A DNA stretch of 64,000 nt from Celeribacter indicus (GCF_000819565.1 NZ_CP004393.1:661001-725000), one strand, 5' to 3'; positions 37,383 through 46,447 are shown, numbered from the stretch's first letter. A program made the numbers and translations. Notes: generated from the sequence alone by a model not told the origin.

Positions 37383-38516
37383 TCACGCCGCACTCCAAGC
37401 GCAAATCTGTGTCTCGAGCTTCGCGAGGAGCATCCGGTTGTCGAACCTCTCCTCCGCCAGTGCGCGACCGCGGGCGCCGAAGCGCGCCACCCGTTCAGGA
37501 TCCTCCGCGAGGGCCGTGATCGCCGCGCCGAAGCCCGCGAAATCCCGCTCCTCGACGAGCAGCCCGTTCTGGCCCTCGATCACCGCCTCGGGAATGCCCG
37601 CGTGCCGTGTCGAGACGACTGCCATGCCCGCGGCCAGCGCTTCCTGGATCGAGGTCGGCAGGCCCTCGGTATTGCCGTTCGCGGCGGTCACCGAATGCTG
37701 GATGAGAACCGCGGTCCGGGCCATATGGGCGCGGACCTCCTCATGGGGCAGGGGCCCCGTCAGGGTGATGCGCCCGGCCATGCCGCGCTCCTGGGCGATC
37801 CGCGCGCAGGTTTCGGACAGCGGCCCCTCGCCGATCACCGTCAGATGGGCCTCGGGGACCCGTTCGGCCGTGTCGCAGAAGGCGCGGATCATGTGATCGG
37901 GCGATTTCTTCTCGATCAGCCGCCCGACGAACAGGAAGCTCGACGGGCGTTTCTCCGCGGGGCGGAAAAGCGCGGTATTGACCCCGCTGGGGATCACGAG
38001 GCTTCGCGGATTGGAAATGCCGTGGCGCGCGAGGTTGTCGAGCAGGAATTGCGAGACGGCGAACACCCCCGCGAGTTCGGGAATCCAGCGGCGATAGGCC
38101 CGGACATTCGACGCCTTGCGCAGGTCCTTGGAGGCATCATAGCCGCGGAAATAGCTGAAGATCGGCAGGCCGAGCTCATGGGCGAGCGGGGAAAGCGCCA
38201 CCGCCTCCGGGCCGAATTCGGCGAGGATGGCATCGGGCTTCTCCTCGGCCAGAAAGCGGATCAGGCGCTGTTTCGCCTCGCCGCGGGGGGCGCGGAGCGT
38301 CTTGTAGCGCAGCTTGTCGCGCAGCGCCCCCAGGCTGAGGGCGGATCTCACGCCACTGTCGTTCCGGCGCACCGCGACGCTCTTGTCATAGGGGTTGGTC
38401 CCGGAGAACTTGTTGCAGATCACGCAGGTATTGCCGCCGAACAGCTCGGAGATATGTCGGTTGACGAAGGTTTCGCCGGGTTTGTGATAGCCGCCGGTGG
38501 CGATGCAGATCTTCAT
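37383..38516 (-). CDS. Glycosyltransferase family 4 (WcaL/AmsK-like)
   Basis: The 377-residue GT-B enzyme should transfer a sugar from a nucleotide donor to a lipid-linked glycan at the cytosolic membrane face. The acceptor half contains AEFGPEAVALSPLAHELG and SYFRGYDASK; the donor half has FLFVGRLIEKKSPDHMI, VIGEGPL and the EX7E pattern in NTEGLPTSIQEALAAGMAVV. The GYD motif and the overall pattern are like colanic-acid enzyme WcaL. A sulfotransferase gene lies 73 bases upstream on the same strand. Confidence 0.87.
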   Translation of the reverse strand: MKICIATGGYHKPGETFVNRHISELFGGNTCVICNKFSGTNPYDKSVAVRRNDSGVRSALSLGALRDKLRYKTLRAPRGEAKQRLIRFLAEEKPDAILAEFGPEAVALSPLAHELGLPIFSYFRGYDASKDLRKASNVRAYRRWIPELAGVFAVSQFLLDNLARHGISNPRSLVIPSGVNTALFRPAEKRPSSFLFVGRLIEKKSPDHMIRAFCDTAERVPEAHLTVIGEGPLSETCARIAQERGMAGRITLTGPLPHEEVRAHMARTAVLIQHSVTAANGNTEGLPTSIQEALAAGMAVVSTRHAGIPEAVIEGQNGLLVEERDFAGFGAAITALAEDPERVARFGARGRALAEERFDNRMLLAKLETQICAWSAA

Positions 38517-38589
38517 GTCAAAGGCCCTGATTGAACTGCTGTTGTGAAGGCCCTTGCAGTCCGTCGCAACCAGATTTTTCCCGGCCGCG

Positions 38590-39429
38590 TCAGCCGGCCC
38601 GCCGTGTCACGGAGGGTGCGGCGGCGACTTGGCAGAAGTCTTCGGGCGCCGCCCGCACAATTTCCCACAGACGCAAGTCGCCCGCGTACCAGCGCGTGAC
38701 AAAGTCCATCGCCGGCTGCGATGGCCGCTCCGTGTCCGTCCTGACCTCGATGGCCGGCCAGCGCTTTCCAAAGGCCGCGCCCAGCCGGGCGAGGCCGGTC
38801 TCCATCCCCTCGAAGGTGGTGAGCGCGTCGACCATCAGCCGCCCCGCCGGATCGCAGAGGAAACTCACCTGCGGCTGGAAATGCGGCCAGTCCAGCAGCG
38901 CCGCGAACCCCTCCGGCGTGATCGTGCGGCAGAAGGCCTCGAAATCGGCGAAAGGCGCCAGCGCCCGCGCGGCGAAGGCCCTGTCGGTCTCGAACGGCGT
39001 CTTGAACTTCAGGTAGTTGAAGGCCGATTTCAGCCGCGCCGCCGGATGGCGCAGGATCGCGAATTTCGGCAAGGCCTCGAATGCCCTGCGGTCGAGCCGC
39101 GCGAGATATTGCGCGGAGTGATGGGCGTTGATCTCGGTCGAGCGTTCGGCCGGAAGGCCGGGATAGACGATGCTGTTGATGAAGGTGCCCGCATTCTTCG
39201 GCACGTGGACGAAGACGATGTCCTCCCTGCGGTAGAGCGCGAAGGGCGAGGTCTTCCGCCCCGAGGCATAGGCGCGTCGCCGGTAGACCAGCCGGGCCCG
39301 GATGAAAAGCGCCTCGGGCAGGAAGCGCCCCCTCGCCCCGTCGTTGCGCAGGAGGTCGTGGGGCGGGGGCACGCGCAGGCCGGTGGCCTCTTGGCGCAGA
39401 ATGTCCGGGGAGATCGTGGTCACGGCCAT
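38590..39429 (-). CDS. Sulfotransferase-family protein (carbohydrate sulfotransferase-like)
   Basis: The 279-residue protein has the PAPS 5'-phosphosulfate loop-like IVFVHVPKNAGTFINS and the 3'-phosphate motif AILRHPAARLKSAFNYLKF (RxPxxRxxSxxxY type). It is expected to move sulfate from PAPS onto a sugar hydroxyl. The start at 39429 is tentative; a further in-frame ATG at 39525 exists, neither with a strong SD. It is divergent from the Wzx-like flippase and probably co-transcribed with the glycosyltransferase. Confidence 0.78.
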   Translation of the reverse strand: MAVTTISPDILRQEATGLRVPPPHDLLRNDGARGRFLPEALFIRARLVYRRRAYASGRKTSPFALYRREDIVFVHVPKNAGTFINSIVYPGLPAERSTEINAHHSAQYLARLDRRAFEALPKFAILRHPAARLKSAFNYLKFKTPFETDRAFAARALAPFADFEAFCRTITPEGFAALLDWPHFQPQVSFLCDPAGRLMVDALTTFEGMETGLARLGAAFGKRWPAIEVRTDTERPSQPAMDFVTRWYAGDLRLWEIVRAAPEDFCQVAAAPSVTRRAG

Positions 39430-39583
39430 CTTGATTCCGAAATTTGTCTCCGAAAGGAACCATGCGGATGCCGCATGGCGGAAAACGGGTGCAATCGCGC
39501 CCACGGTATGAGTTTCCTCGTGCATTGTCAGAGGAAGCTTGTTTAGATGCAACCGCAAGTTGCGCATTTTCTGCGGCTGCACA

Positions 39584-40981
39584 ATGTTCCTCCCGCCTTT
39601 TCCTCCCGCCCCTGCGGCAGAGGACGGGGCGCACCCTGTCCTGCGCGTGCATCCCACGCGCCACAAAGAGTGTGAGACCTTGACCCTCGTGTCCTCCGGC
39701 CCGCCCAGATCCCGGCATGTGAAATCGGCGCTCGGCATCGGTGCGCTCAAGGTCGCCACGCTGCCGCTGACGATCCTGCTGTCGATCGTGCTCGCGCGGG
39801 CGCTCGGGCCGGCGGATTACGGGCGCTACGCCTTCGCGGTCTCGCTCGCCACCGTGCTCGCGCTGCCGGCGGGGCCGGGCATCAACGCGCTCGTGCTGCG
39901 GGAGACGGCGCAGGCGGCGCAGGCCAAAGATTTCGCGCTCATGGCCGGGGTGCAGCGGCGCGCGCGACAGGCCGCGGTGTTCTGCACCGGGGCCATCTGG
40001 CTCGCCGGGCTCGTCTATGCGCTCACGATCCTGGACGGGGACGCGCGCGACAGCGCGACGCTCCTGGGGGCGATGCTGCTGTTCCCTCCCGTCTCTCTCC
40101 TGGCGATCCAGGCGGGGCTGTTGCAGGGGCTCCATCACCCCTTCGCCTCGCAGGTCGGCCAGCTCGCGCTGCGCCCCGGTCTCGGCCTGCTCTTCGTGCT
40201 CGGGGGCATTGTCCTGCTGCCGGAATTCACCCTCGGGGAAGCGCTTGCCGCGCAGATCGCGGCGACGCTCGTCGCGCTCGCGGGAAGCCTCTGGATCCTG
40301 CGCCGCCTCGCGCCGCCCGAACTCGCCCGCGCCGCGCCGCGCTACGAGGACCGGGCCTGGCGCGCGGCGGTCCTGCCCTTCGCCCTCATCGCTTTCACCA
40401 ACACGTTCAATGCCGAGATCGGCATCCTCGTGCTCGGTGCCTACGGGATGGAGGGATCCACGGCCGCGCTGCGGGTGGCCACGAGCGGCGCACAGCTCCT
40501 GAGCTTTCCGCTTTTCATCAACAACATGATCCTCGCGCCGCAGGCCGCGCAGATGTTCAGATCCGGCGAGATCGACGCGCTGAAGGCGCGCACCCGCCGC
40601 TTCGCCCGCATCACCTTTCTCGTCTCCGCCCTCGCCGGCATCCCGCTCATCCTCTTCGCCGCGCCGATTCTCGCACTGACCTTCGGTCCCGATTACGTCG
40701 CGACCGCCACCCTCCCGCTCCAGATCCTCGCCTTCGGCCATCTCGGCAATGTCGCGGTGGGGCCGGTGGCGATGCTCCTGTCGATGGCCGGACATGAAAA
40801 GGCGGCCTTCCGCGGACAGGCGCTGACGCTCGTGATCGTCTTCGCGCTGGCCCTCGCGCTCGCCCCTGCGTTCGGAGCGACGGGGGCGGCGTTCGCCGTC
40901 GCCTTCGGCACGGTCGTCGGCCGATGCGTGCTCGCGCTGCTCTGCGTGCGGACTTTGCATTTCCGGCCGACGGTGGTTTGA
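39584..40981 (+). CDS. Wzx-type polysaccharide flippase
   Basis: The protein (465 residues from the only in-frame ATG before the first membrane helix) is a multi-pass membrane protein of the MOP/PST family that flips lipid-linked repeat units. Typical is the start GIGALKVATLPLTILLSIVL (split: GIGALKVATLPL / TILLSIVL) followed by ARALGPADYGRYAFAVSLA, with roughly 12-14 helices. The start is uncertain: TTG codons at 39539 (SD GAGGAAG) and 39680 are alternatives, the latter giving a more usual N-terminus. A putative polymerase follows after 37 bases. Confidence 0.85.
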   Translation: MFLPPFPPAPAAEDGAHPVLRVHPTRHKECETLTLVSSGPPRSRHVKSALGIGALKVATLPLTILLSIVLARALGPADYGRYAFAVSLATVLALPAGPGINALVLRETAQAAQAKDFALMAGVQRRARQAAVFCTGAIWLAGLVYALTILDGDARDSATLLGAMLLFPPVSLLAIQAGLLQGLHHPFASQVGQLALRPGLGLLFVLGGIVLLPEFTLGEALAAQIAATLVALAGSLWILRRLAPPELARAAPRYEDRAWRAAVLPFALIAFTNTFNAEIGILVLGAYGMEGSTAALRVATSGAQLLSFPLFINNMILAPQAAQMFRSGEIDALKARTRRFARITFLVSALAGIPLILFAAPILALTFGPDYVATATLPLQILAFGHLGNVAVGPVAMLLSMAGHEKAAFRGQALTLVIVFALALALAPAFGATGAAFAVAFGTVVGRCVLALLCVRTLHFRPTVV

Positions 40982-41018
40982 CCTATGATCGGACCCCAGG
41001 AGCAAAGGCGCCCCGCCC

Positions 41019-42314
41019 ATGAGTGACATCTCCATGACCGAGGCATATGCGGGCGCGGACCGGAGCCCGCGAAAGGGCCCCGCCGTCCGCGGGATCCACC
41101 GCACGCGGCTCCTGTTCTATTTTGCGATCGCCTTCATCCTCGCGCCGAAGGTCAACATCGTCTCCTTCGGCGACTCGGGCTTGCGGACCGAGGATTTCAT
41201 CCTCTTCGCCGCCCTTCCCGTGGTGTTCTGGCGCTACCGCCGCCGGGCGCATCCCTTTCCGAGCTATGTCTGGGCCTTCTTCGCCTTCATGGCCGCCTCG
41301 TTTCTCTCCGCGATCGTGAACCTGGGCGAGATGGGACTGACCGGCCTCGTCTTTACCGGGCGGCAGGTGCAGTATTTCCTGTGGTTCCTCATCGCCGCGG
41401 AATTCGCCCCCCGCATCTCCGAAGCCCGGTTCCGCCGCGCCTTCGGCATCATCGCCTCCGTCCTCCTTGTCTGGTGGCTGGGCGAAGCCTCGGGCCTCGT
41501 GCCGAAGATCGGACGCTTCGCGGTCGTGGACGAGCGCATCACCCTCAACACCTCCGGCCCCTACGAGACGGCGATCCTCGCCGTGCTCGTGCTCATCCTC
41601 GCACCGAAGAGATGGCAGAAGATCGGAATGATCGGCGTGCTCCTGGCCACGCAGTCGCGGATCACCATCGCCGCGGCCATCGTGGTCTGGCAGATCTCCC
41701 GTCCCGCGCGCAACACCTTCCTTCTCCTGCTGCTCGTGCCCGTGGTCCTGCTCGTCCTGGCCTTCGATCCGCAATCCGTCTCGGAGTCGCGTTTCAGCCA
41801 GACCCAGTCGCTTTCGAGCATGGCCTCCGATCTCGTCGGCCGGATCGACAACGTGCCGCAGATCCGCTCGCTCGAGGATTTCCGCGCCCTGGTCGCCCAG
41901 GGCCTGCGCCGGAATGTCGATTTCACCGCCGGCGATGCGAGTTTCCAGGTCCGGGCCTACAAATGGGCGCTCATCCTCAAGTCGCTCACCGCGGATGCGC
42001 AGCATCTGCTTCTCGGCTGGGGGCCGGGGGCATGGGGGCTCGCCGTCGACGGCCATTACGTGCGCTTCCTCGGGGAGGGGGGGCTCATCGGCCTGCTCAC
42101 CGCGCTCATCTTCTTCGGCTTCAGCCTGCTGGGCCGGGATTCGCCGCTGCCCTACCGCCTCGGTTTCCTCACCATGGCGCTCAGCTGCATCTTCATCGAC
42201 GCGGCCGTCGCCTCGAAGGTCAGTTCGACGCTCTGGATCATCGCCGGTTATTTCCACGGCCAGCGGATCAATCAATGGCGACAATCGCAGGCTCCCGAAA
42301 GGTCCGAGCCATGA
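41019..42314 (+). CDS. O-antigen polymerase/ligase-like membrane protein (Wzy candidate)
   Basis: The 431-residue protein has about ten membrane helices and a large external loop near residues 250-325. The late motif GWGPGAWGLAVDGHYVRFLG followed by EGGLIGLLTAL matches the Wzy_C/O-antigen ligase pattern. Next to a Wzx-like gene it most likely polymerises repeat units; a ligase role is possible. Its TGA overlaps the next sulfotransferase ATG by 4 bases, so the two proteins are made together. Confidence 0.78.
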   Translation: MSDISMTEAYAGADRSPRKGPAVRGIHRTRLLFYFAIAFILAPKVNIVSFGDSGLRTEDFILFAALPVVFWRYRRRAHPFPSYVWAFFAFMAASFLSAIVNLGEMGLTGLVFTGRQVQYFLWFLIAAEFAPRISEARFRRAFGIIASVLLVWWLGEASGLVPKIGRFAVVDERITLNTSGPYETAILAVLVLILAPKRWQKIGMIGVLLATQSRITIAAAIVVWQISRPARNTFLLLLLVPVVLLVLAFDPQSVSESRFSQTQSLSSMASDLVGRIDNVPQIRSLEDFRALVAQGLRRNVDFTAGDASFQVRAYKWALILKSLTADAQHLLLGWGPGAWGLAVDGHYVRFLGEGGLIGLLTALIFFGFSLLGRDSPLPYRLGFLTMALSCIFIDAAVASKVSSTLWIIAGYFHGQRINQWRQSQAPERSEP

Positions 42315-43240
42315 AATGCCTTCTCCATATCGGCACGGAAAAGACCGGCAGCACCTCGATCCAGGACTTCCTCGTCCTCAACCGGGCGGCGCTGTCGCGC
42401 AAGGGGGTGATGGTGAGCAAGGCGCTCGGCCGCGGCAACAACCGCGCCCTGCCGGCGTGTTTCCAGGGCCGGCTCGACGATCTCAGCCGGCGCCTGCGGA
42501 TCCCCTCCCTTGAGGCGCAGAAGGCGCATTTTTCCCCGATCCTCGAGCGATTCCTGTCCGAGGTGGAGGCCGCGCGTGCCTCGCACGATCTGTGCCTCGT
42601 CTCCTCCGAACACCTGCATTCGCGTCTGCGCAGCCCGGAGGAGGTCGCCGCCCTCCGGGAATTTCTCGCCCCGCATTTCACCGGGATCGAGGTCTTCGGC
42701 TATTTCCGCGAACAGGCGAGCCTCGTGAAGAGCAATTACTCCACCTGGGTGGAGGGCGGCGGAGGGTCCGCCTCGCTCGCGCGCTTCTGTGAGGAGGCGA
42801 TGCCGGGAAACCCCTATTATGACTATTGCGCCCTCGCGGAGATGTGGTCCGCCGCTTTCGGGCACGATTCCTTCCGTCCGCGGCTCTACCGCCGCGATGC
42901 GCTGCACGGCGGCGACGTGCGCAGGGATTTCGCGGCGGAGGCGCTGAAACTCGACGATCTCTCCGATCTGACCTTCGTCGTCACCGAATCCAACCGCTCG
43001 CTCGGGGCGGCCGGTGTGCTGATCGCGCGCGGCCTGAACGCGACGCTGCCGCAGTTCTGGCCCGGCGGCGGGCGCAACCGGCTGCGCGACGGGCTCATGC
43101 GGGCCGCCGTCCTTTCCGGCCTTGCGCGTATCGGCAGGCTGGAGTTTCCCGAGGCGGCGGCGATCCGGGCCCGGTTCGAGGCGCCGAACCTTCTGTTTTC
43201 CCAACGCTTCTTCGGTCGGCCGGACAATATCTTTCATTGA
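42311..43240 (+). CDS. Sulfotransferase-like protein with KTGSTSI motif
   Basis: The 309-residue protein starts with the P-loop-like LLHIGTEKTGSTSIQDFL (residues 4-21), the PAPS-binding signature of sulfotransferases, and has a later FGYFREQASLVKSNYSTW segment with the R..S..Y arrangement of the 3'-phosphate site. It differs in sequence from the other sulfotransferase of the island (38590-39429). It is translationally coupled to the polymerase gene, which supports a role in decorating the same polymer. Confidence 0.75.
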   Translation: MKCLLHIGTEKTGSTSIQDFLVLNRAALSRKGVMVSKALGRGNNRALPACFQGRLDDLSRRLRIPSLEAQKAHFSPILERFLSEVEAARASHDLCLVSSEHLHSRLRSPEEVAALREFLAPHFTGIEVFGYFREQASLVKSNYSTWVEGGGGSASLARFCEEAMPGNPYYDYCALAEMWSAAFGHDSFRPRLYRRDALHGGDVRRDFAAEALKLDDLSDLTFVVTESNRSLGAAGVLIARGLNATLPQFWPGGGRNRLRDGLMRAAVLSGLARIGRLEFPEAAAIRARFEAPNLLFSQRFFGRPDNIFH

Positions 43241-43309
43241 GGGATCTCCCTTGAAAATTCTGGCGCCGGGACTGTCGTGAGGCGCCTTGCAGGATGTGCG
43301 CGACAGGCT

Positions 43310-44248
43310 CTAGACCCTGTGCAGGGTGAGCCGCGCGATGTGCGGACGGGGGAGGGCGGCGGACCACCATCCCTCCGCGATCTCCTGTGCGGGCAGGACC
43401 GTCTTCGTGCCGTCGTCATGGGCGATCTCGACGTCGTGGAGGCCCGAGATGCCGATCAGCCCGGCCCGGTCCGCCGTCCGCTCCGCCTCCGCCGTGGAGG
43501 TGGGGATCGGGCTGGTCGCGCATAGCCCCGTCTCGACCTGCGCATTCCAGACCGTCAGGGCCTCGCCGCCGGAAAACGCCTTCTCTCCGGTGTCGCTCGT
43601 CGCCGGTCCGAGGGCGAGAAGGCCGTTGGACGCCGGGCTGAGCGTGCCCGCGATCCGCGCGACCTGCGGGCTCAGGATCTCGATCTCCGCGCCGGTCCAG
43701 TTGGCGTTCACCCGCGCCGTGCCGGCCCACAGGTCGAAACCCACCCCCGCCGGCCCGTTGCCGAAGCCATAGAGCATTGCATAGCGGGTCTGGTCGCGGC
43801 GGCAACAGAGGCTGACGGTATGGGGCTGCCCCAGGGTCAGGGAGACGCTGCGCGACAGGTAGCAGTCGCCCGCCCCCGCGTTTACCGTCAGAAGGCGCGC
43901 GGCGCTGCCGTCCGGCGCGGGCAGGCTCGTGCCCCCGCTCACGTTCCATCCGCTCCCGAGGTCGGAGGGATAGACCCTGTTGGCGGCGGCCGCCTCTAGG
44001 AGCAGGCCGCGCGGCCTTCCCGAAAGCTCGTGGTCGACGCGCGGCGTGTCCGCGGGGGCGATCCGGGCCACGCCCGCAGCGTCGACATAGGAGGCCGGGG
44101 AGGCGCGCGCGAAGCTCATCACGGTTGCAAGCGGCACCTCGGTCCCGCCGCGGCGAAAGGACCGGGCGATGAAATCCAGATCCAGCGCCGGCGGAGAGGC
44201 GGGACATGCGCGCGGGGCCGCAAGGGCGAGCGACAGACCGATCTCCAT
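43310..44248 (-). CDS. GTA head-spike-like protein (GhsB/Rcc01080 candidate)
   Basis: The 312-residue protein has the phage-structural pattern seen at the head of many tail-fibre and spike proteins of Rhodobacterales: FARASPASYVDAAGVARIAP, then PRVDHELSG and RGLLLEAAAANRVYPSDL. It continues with a beta-rich domain resembling carbohydrate-binding modules. It begins one base inside the stop of a spike-base-like gene (TGATG), the same pairing as ghsA-ghsB of Rhodobacter capsulatus, whose products form head spikes of the gene transfer agent and bind the cell capsule. Assignment as GhsB rests on this pairing and the motif, and needs a homology search. Other phage genes are absent. Confidence 0.6.
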   Translation of the reverse strand: MEIGLSLALAAPRACPASPPALDLDFIARSFRRGGTEVPLATVMSFARASPASYVDAAGVARIAPADTPRVDHELSGRPRGLLLEAAAANRVYPSDLGSGWNVSGGTSLPAPDGSAARLLTVNAGAGDCYLSRSVSLTLGQPHTVSLCCRRDQTRYAMLYGFGNGPAGVGFDLWAGTARVNANWTGAEIEILSPQVARIAGTLSPASNGLLALGPATSDTGEKAFSGGEALTVWNAQVETGLCATSPIPTSTAEAERTADRAGLIGISGLHDVEIAHDDGTKTVLPAQEIAEGWWSAALPRPHIARLTLHRV

Positions 44249-44517
44249 CAGAAGATCCCCACGAGACCGCTGGCCGTAAGGCCGCTCGCCAGCACACGCT
44301 TTACCCGCAGGGGGTGCACGACCCCCGCGGCCATGTTCCCGAAGGTCACGGGACTGTCGTCGCCGGCGAGCAGCAGGGTCACGCTGCCGCCCCCGCCGAG
44401 ATAGAGGCCGCGCGTCACATGGGGCAGGTCCGCAGTGTCGCTTGCCGTGACGGGAAAGGCGTTGCGCGCGGGGGCGGTCAGGCCGGCGGCCTGGTGCATG
44501 AACTTGTCAGAGGGCAT
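44248..44517 (-). CDS. Spike base protein, Rcc01079 (GhsA)-like
   Basis: The 89-residue protein has the pattern of the spike-base family named after R. capsulatus Rcc01079: AAGLTAPARNAFPVTASDTA near the start, then DLPHVTRGLYLGGGGSVTLL, SPVTFGNMAAGVVHPLRVKRV and an alternating hydrophobic end. The family anchors the head spike on the gene-transfer-agent capsid. SD AAGGAG lies 7 bases before the ATG at 44517. It is downstream of a glycosyltransferase gene on the same strand (104-base gap) and coupled to the spike-like gene. Confidence 0.72.
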   Translation of the reverse strand: MPSDKFMHQAAGLTAPARNAFPVTASDTADLPHVTRGLYLGGGGSVTLLLAGDDSPVTFGNMAAGVVHPLRVKRVLASGLTASGLVGIF

Positions 44518-44621
44518 GGCGGGCTCCTTGTTGCCGTGTCCCTCTGATCCTGAAGGAAAAACCTCAATATCCCGCAAACAGGCCGCGCCCGCCGGTCACG
44601 ATCCGTTAACCTTCGGCGCCC

Positions 44622-45749
44622 TCAGCGCAGTGCCGCATAGACCGCGGCCGTGTCCCGCGCGATCGCATCCCAGGTATATTGCGCGACCAGCCGCTTTCCC
44701 GTCGCGACGGCGGGCGCGACCCATCGGGCGCCTTCCGCGATCTCGCGCAGACCCTCGGCGAGCCGCTCGGGCGAAAACGTCCCGAAGAGCTGTTCGGGCG
44801 CCACGGCCAACTCGCTCATGGAACTGTTGTCGGCAATCATCACCGGCGTTTCCACGGCATAGCTTTCGAAAATCGGGATGCCGAAGCCTTCGTATTCCGA
44901 AGACATGACCGTCGCCTGTGCATGGGCCAGAACCTGCCATTTGCGCGCCTCCTCCACCGGACCGAGATAGAGGAACCGCTCCCCGAGGATCTCCCCGATC
45001 TCCCTCAGAATCCGGTCGGCGTCGAAATTCCTGCGCCCGGCGATCACGAGCCGCCAGTCGCTTCCGGCCGGAAAGGCCAGGTCGAATCCCTGCGCCATGG
45101 TCAGGAGGTTCTTGCGCGGCTCGACGTTGCCGACGAAGCTCACGAAGGGCCGCTCCGCCAGCAGGTCGCCGGCGGCGAGCGGCGCGACGGCGGGGCCATC
45201 GACGATCCTGCGGTCGACACCGTTGCCGATCACCGTGATCCTGCCCGCCGCCTCGGGATGGAAATCGAGGATGCGCTGTTTCGTATAGGCCGAGACGGAG
45301 ATGATATGATCGGCTTCGCGCACCTGCCGGTGGAAATTGCGCCGGGCGAAGACGGCGTTGCGCCGCGAGAACAGCTCCGGCCGGTCGAGCGGGATGACGT
45401 CATGGATCGTCGCGATCTTTGCCGCGTGCCGCGCATGTCCCAGATTCGCGAAATAGGTCTCGTGGAGGATGTCATAGCCCCGCTCGAACATCAGCCCCGC
45501 CGCGGGGGGCAGGAATTCCAGCAGGAGATTCTGGGCGAGGCGCCTGTCGGCAAGGAGCCTGGCGGGGACTTTCCGCACCTCGGGTGAGATCAGGTCGACG
45601 AAGGCGTTCGTGCCGCCCTCCTCCTGCACGAAGGCGGCCATCTCATAGCCGGTGGTGCGCGCCAGGGCTTCGGACAGGCCGAGGCAATAGCGCGCAACCC
45701 CGCTGATCGGCGGGCGCACCGGGCGGCAGTCGAACAGGACGCCGGTCAC
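44622..45749 (-). CDS. Glycosyltransferase family 4 (GTG start)
   Basis: The 375-residue GT-B enzyme starts with VTGVLFDCRPVRPPISGVAR at a GTG that overlaps the upstream acyltransferase stop by 4 bases (GTGA). It has KIATIHDVIPLDRPELFS and ISVSAYTKQRILDFHP in the acceptor half, and FVSFVGNVEPRKNLLTM with the EX7E motif in SSEYEGFGIPIFESYAVETP in the donor half, like mannosyl- or rhamnosyltransferases. It probably adds one sugar of the repeat unit. Confidence 0.87.
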   Translation of the reverse strand: MTGVLFDCRPVRPPISGVARYCLGLSEALARTTGYEMAAFVQEEGGTNAFVDLISPEVRKVPARLLADRRLAQNLLLEFLPPAAGLMFERGYDILHETYFANLGHARHAAKIATIHDVIPLDRPELFSRRNAVFARRNFHRQVREADHIISVSAYTKQRILDFHPEAAGRITVIGNGVDRRIVDGPAVAPLAAGDLLAERPFVSFVGNVEPRKNLLTMAQGFDLAFPAGSDWRLVIAGRRNFDADRILREIGEILGERFLYLGPVEEARKWQVLAHAQATVMSSEYEGFGIPIFESYAVETPVMIADNSSMSELAVAPEQLFGTFSPERLAEGLREIAEGARWVAPAVATGKRLVAQYTWDAIARDTAAVYAALR

Positions 45750-46447
45750 GCGGACATCTCCTTGTCGGGGAGGGGAGAGACCGGGGCGACGGGCCGGACC
45801 TCGCGGGCGGGCGCGCCGAAGGCGACCATGCCGGCGCCGATGGATCTTGTCACGACGGCGCCCGCGCCGATCACCGCGCCGTCGCCGATGGTCACGCCGT
45901 CGAGGATCGTGACGCTGTTGCCCATCCAGACATTCCTGCCGATCTCGATGCCCGCCCGCCGGACCGTGCCGTCGGTGAAGGTGTGGTCGGAGCCGAGTTC
46001 GTGGGCCTCCGCCGACAGGCGCAGCCCGGCGCCGATCTGCGTGCCCGCGCCGATCACCACCTTGCCGCCGACCCCGATCGAGCTGAACGGGCCGACATAG
46101 GCGCGCTCGCCGATCTCCAGCCCCTCGCCGATGGCGTTGAGCCCGCTGCGGCACTGGATCCAGCAATATTCGCGCAGGGTCGCCCCGGCGGCGATCCGGA
46201 CCCCTTCGCGGGAGGAGGCGTCGATATAGGAGAAATGACCGATCGAGGCGCCGCGGCCGAGGTCGAGCCTGCCTCGCGAGATCATCACCACGCCGCGGCC
46301 GATGAAGACCAGCCGCCCGCGCCACAGGCCGTAGCGCCACAGCCCGCGAAGGCCGGGTCCCAGCGCCTTTCCGGCGAGATAGCCCAGGTCGGAAGACCTG
46401 AGGGAATAATCCCGCCCTGTCAGCGATTTGATCAAGAATGCGAGCAC
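45746..46447 (-). CDS. Left-handed beta-helix acyltransferase
   Basis: The 233-residue protein is built of hexapeptide repeats ([LIV]-G-x-x-x-x), e.g. SIGVGGKVVIGAGTQIGAGL and GVTIGDGAVIGAGAVVTRSI. These form the coil of the WcaF/maltose-acetyltransferase group. It probably acetylates a sugar of the polysaccharide. It heads a minus-strand operon (acyltransferase, glycosyltransferase, spike base, spike-like protein) and diverges from the GT2 gene across 275 bases. Confidence 0.82.
   Translation of the reverse strand: MLAFLIKSLTGRDYSLRSSDLGYLAGKALGPGLRGLWRYGLWRGRLVFIGRGVVMISRGRLDLGRGASIGHFSYIDASSREGVRIAAGATLREYCWIQCRSGLNAIGEGLEIGERAYVGPFSSIGVGGKVVIGAGTQIGAGLRLSAEAHELGSDHTFTDGTVRRAGIEIGRNVWMGNSVTILDGVTIGDGAVIGAGAVVTRSIGAGMVAFGAPAREVRPVAPVSPLPDKEMSA

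Noticed and set aside
43310..44517. Prophage remnant as an explanation for the spike-like genes
   Set aside because: No integrase, terminase, capsid, portal or lysis genes are near, and the operon context is polysaccharide synthesis; the pair fits the GTA spike arrangement better.
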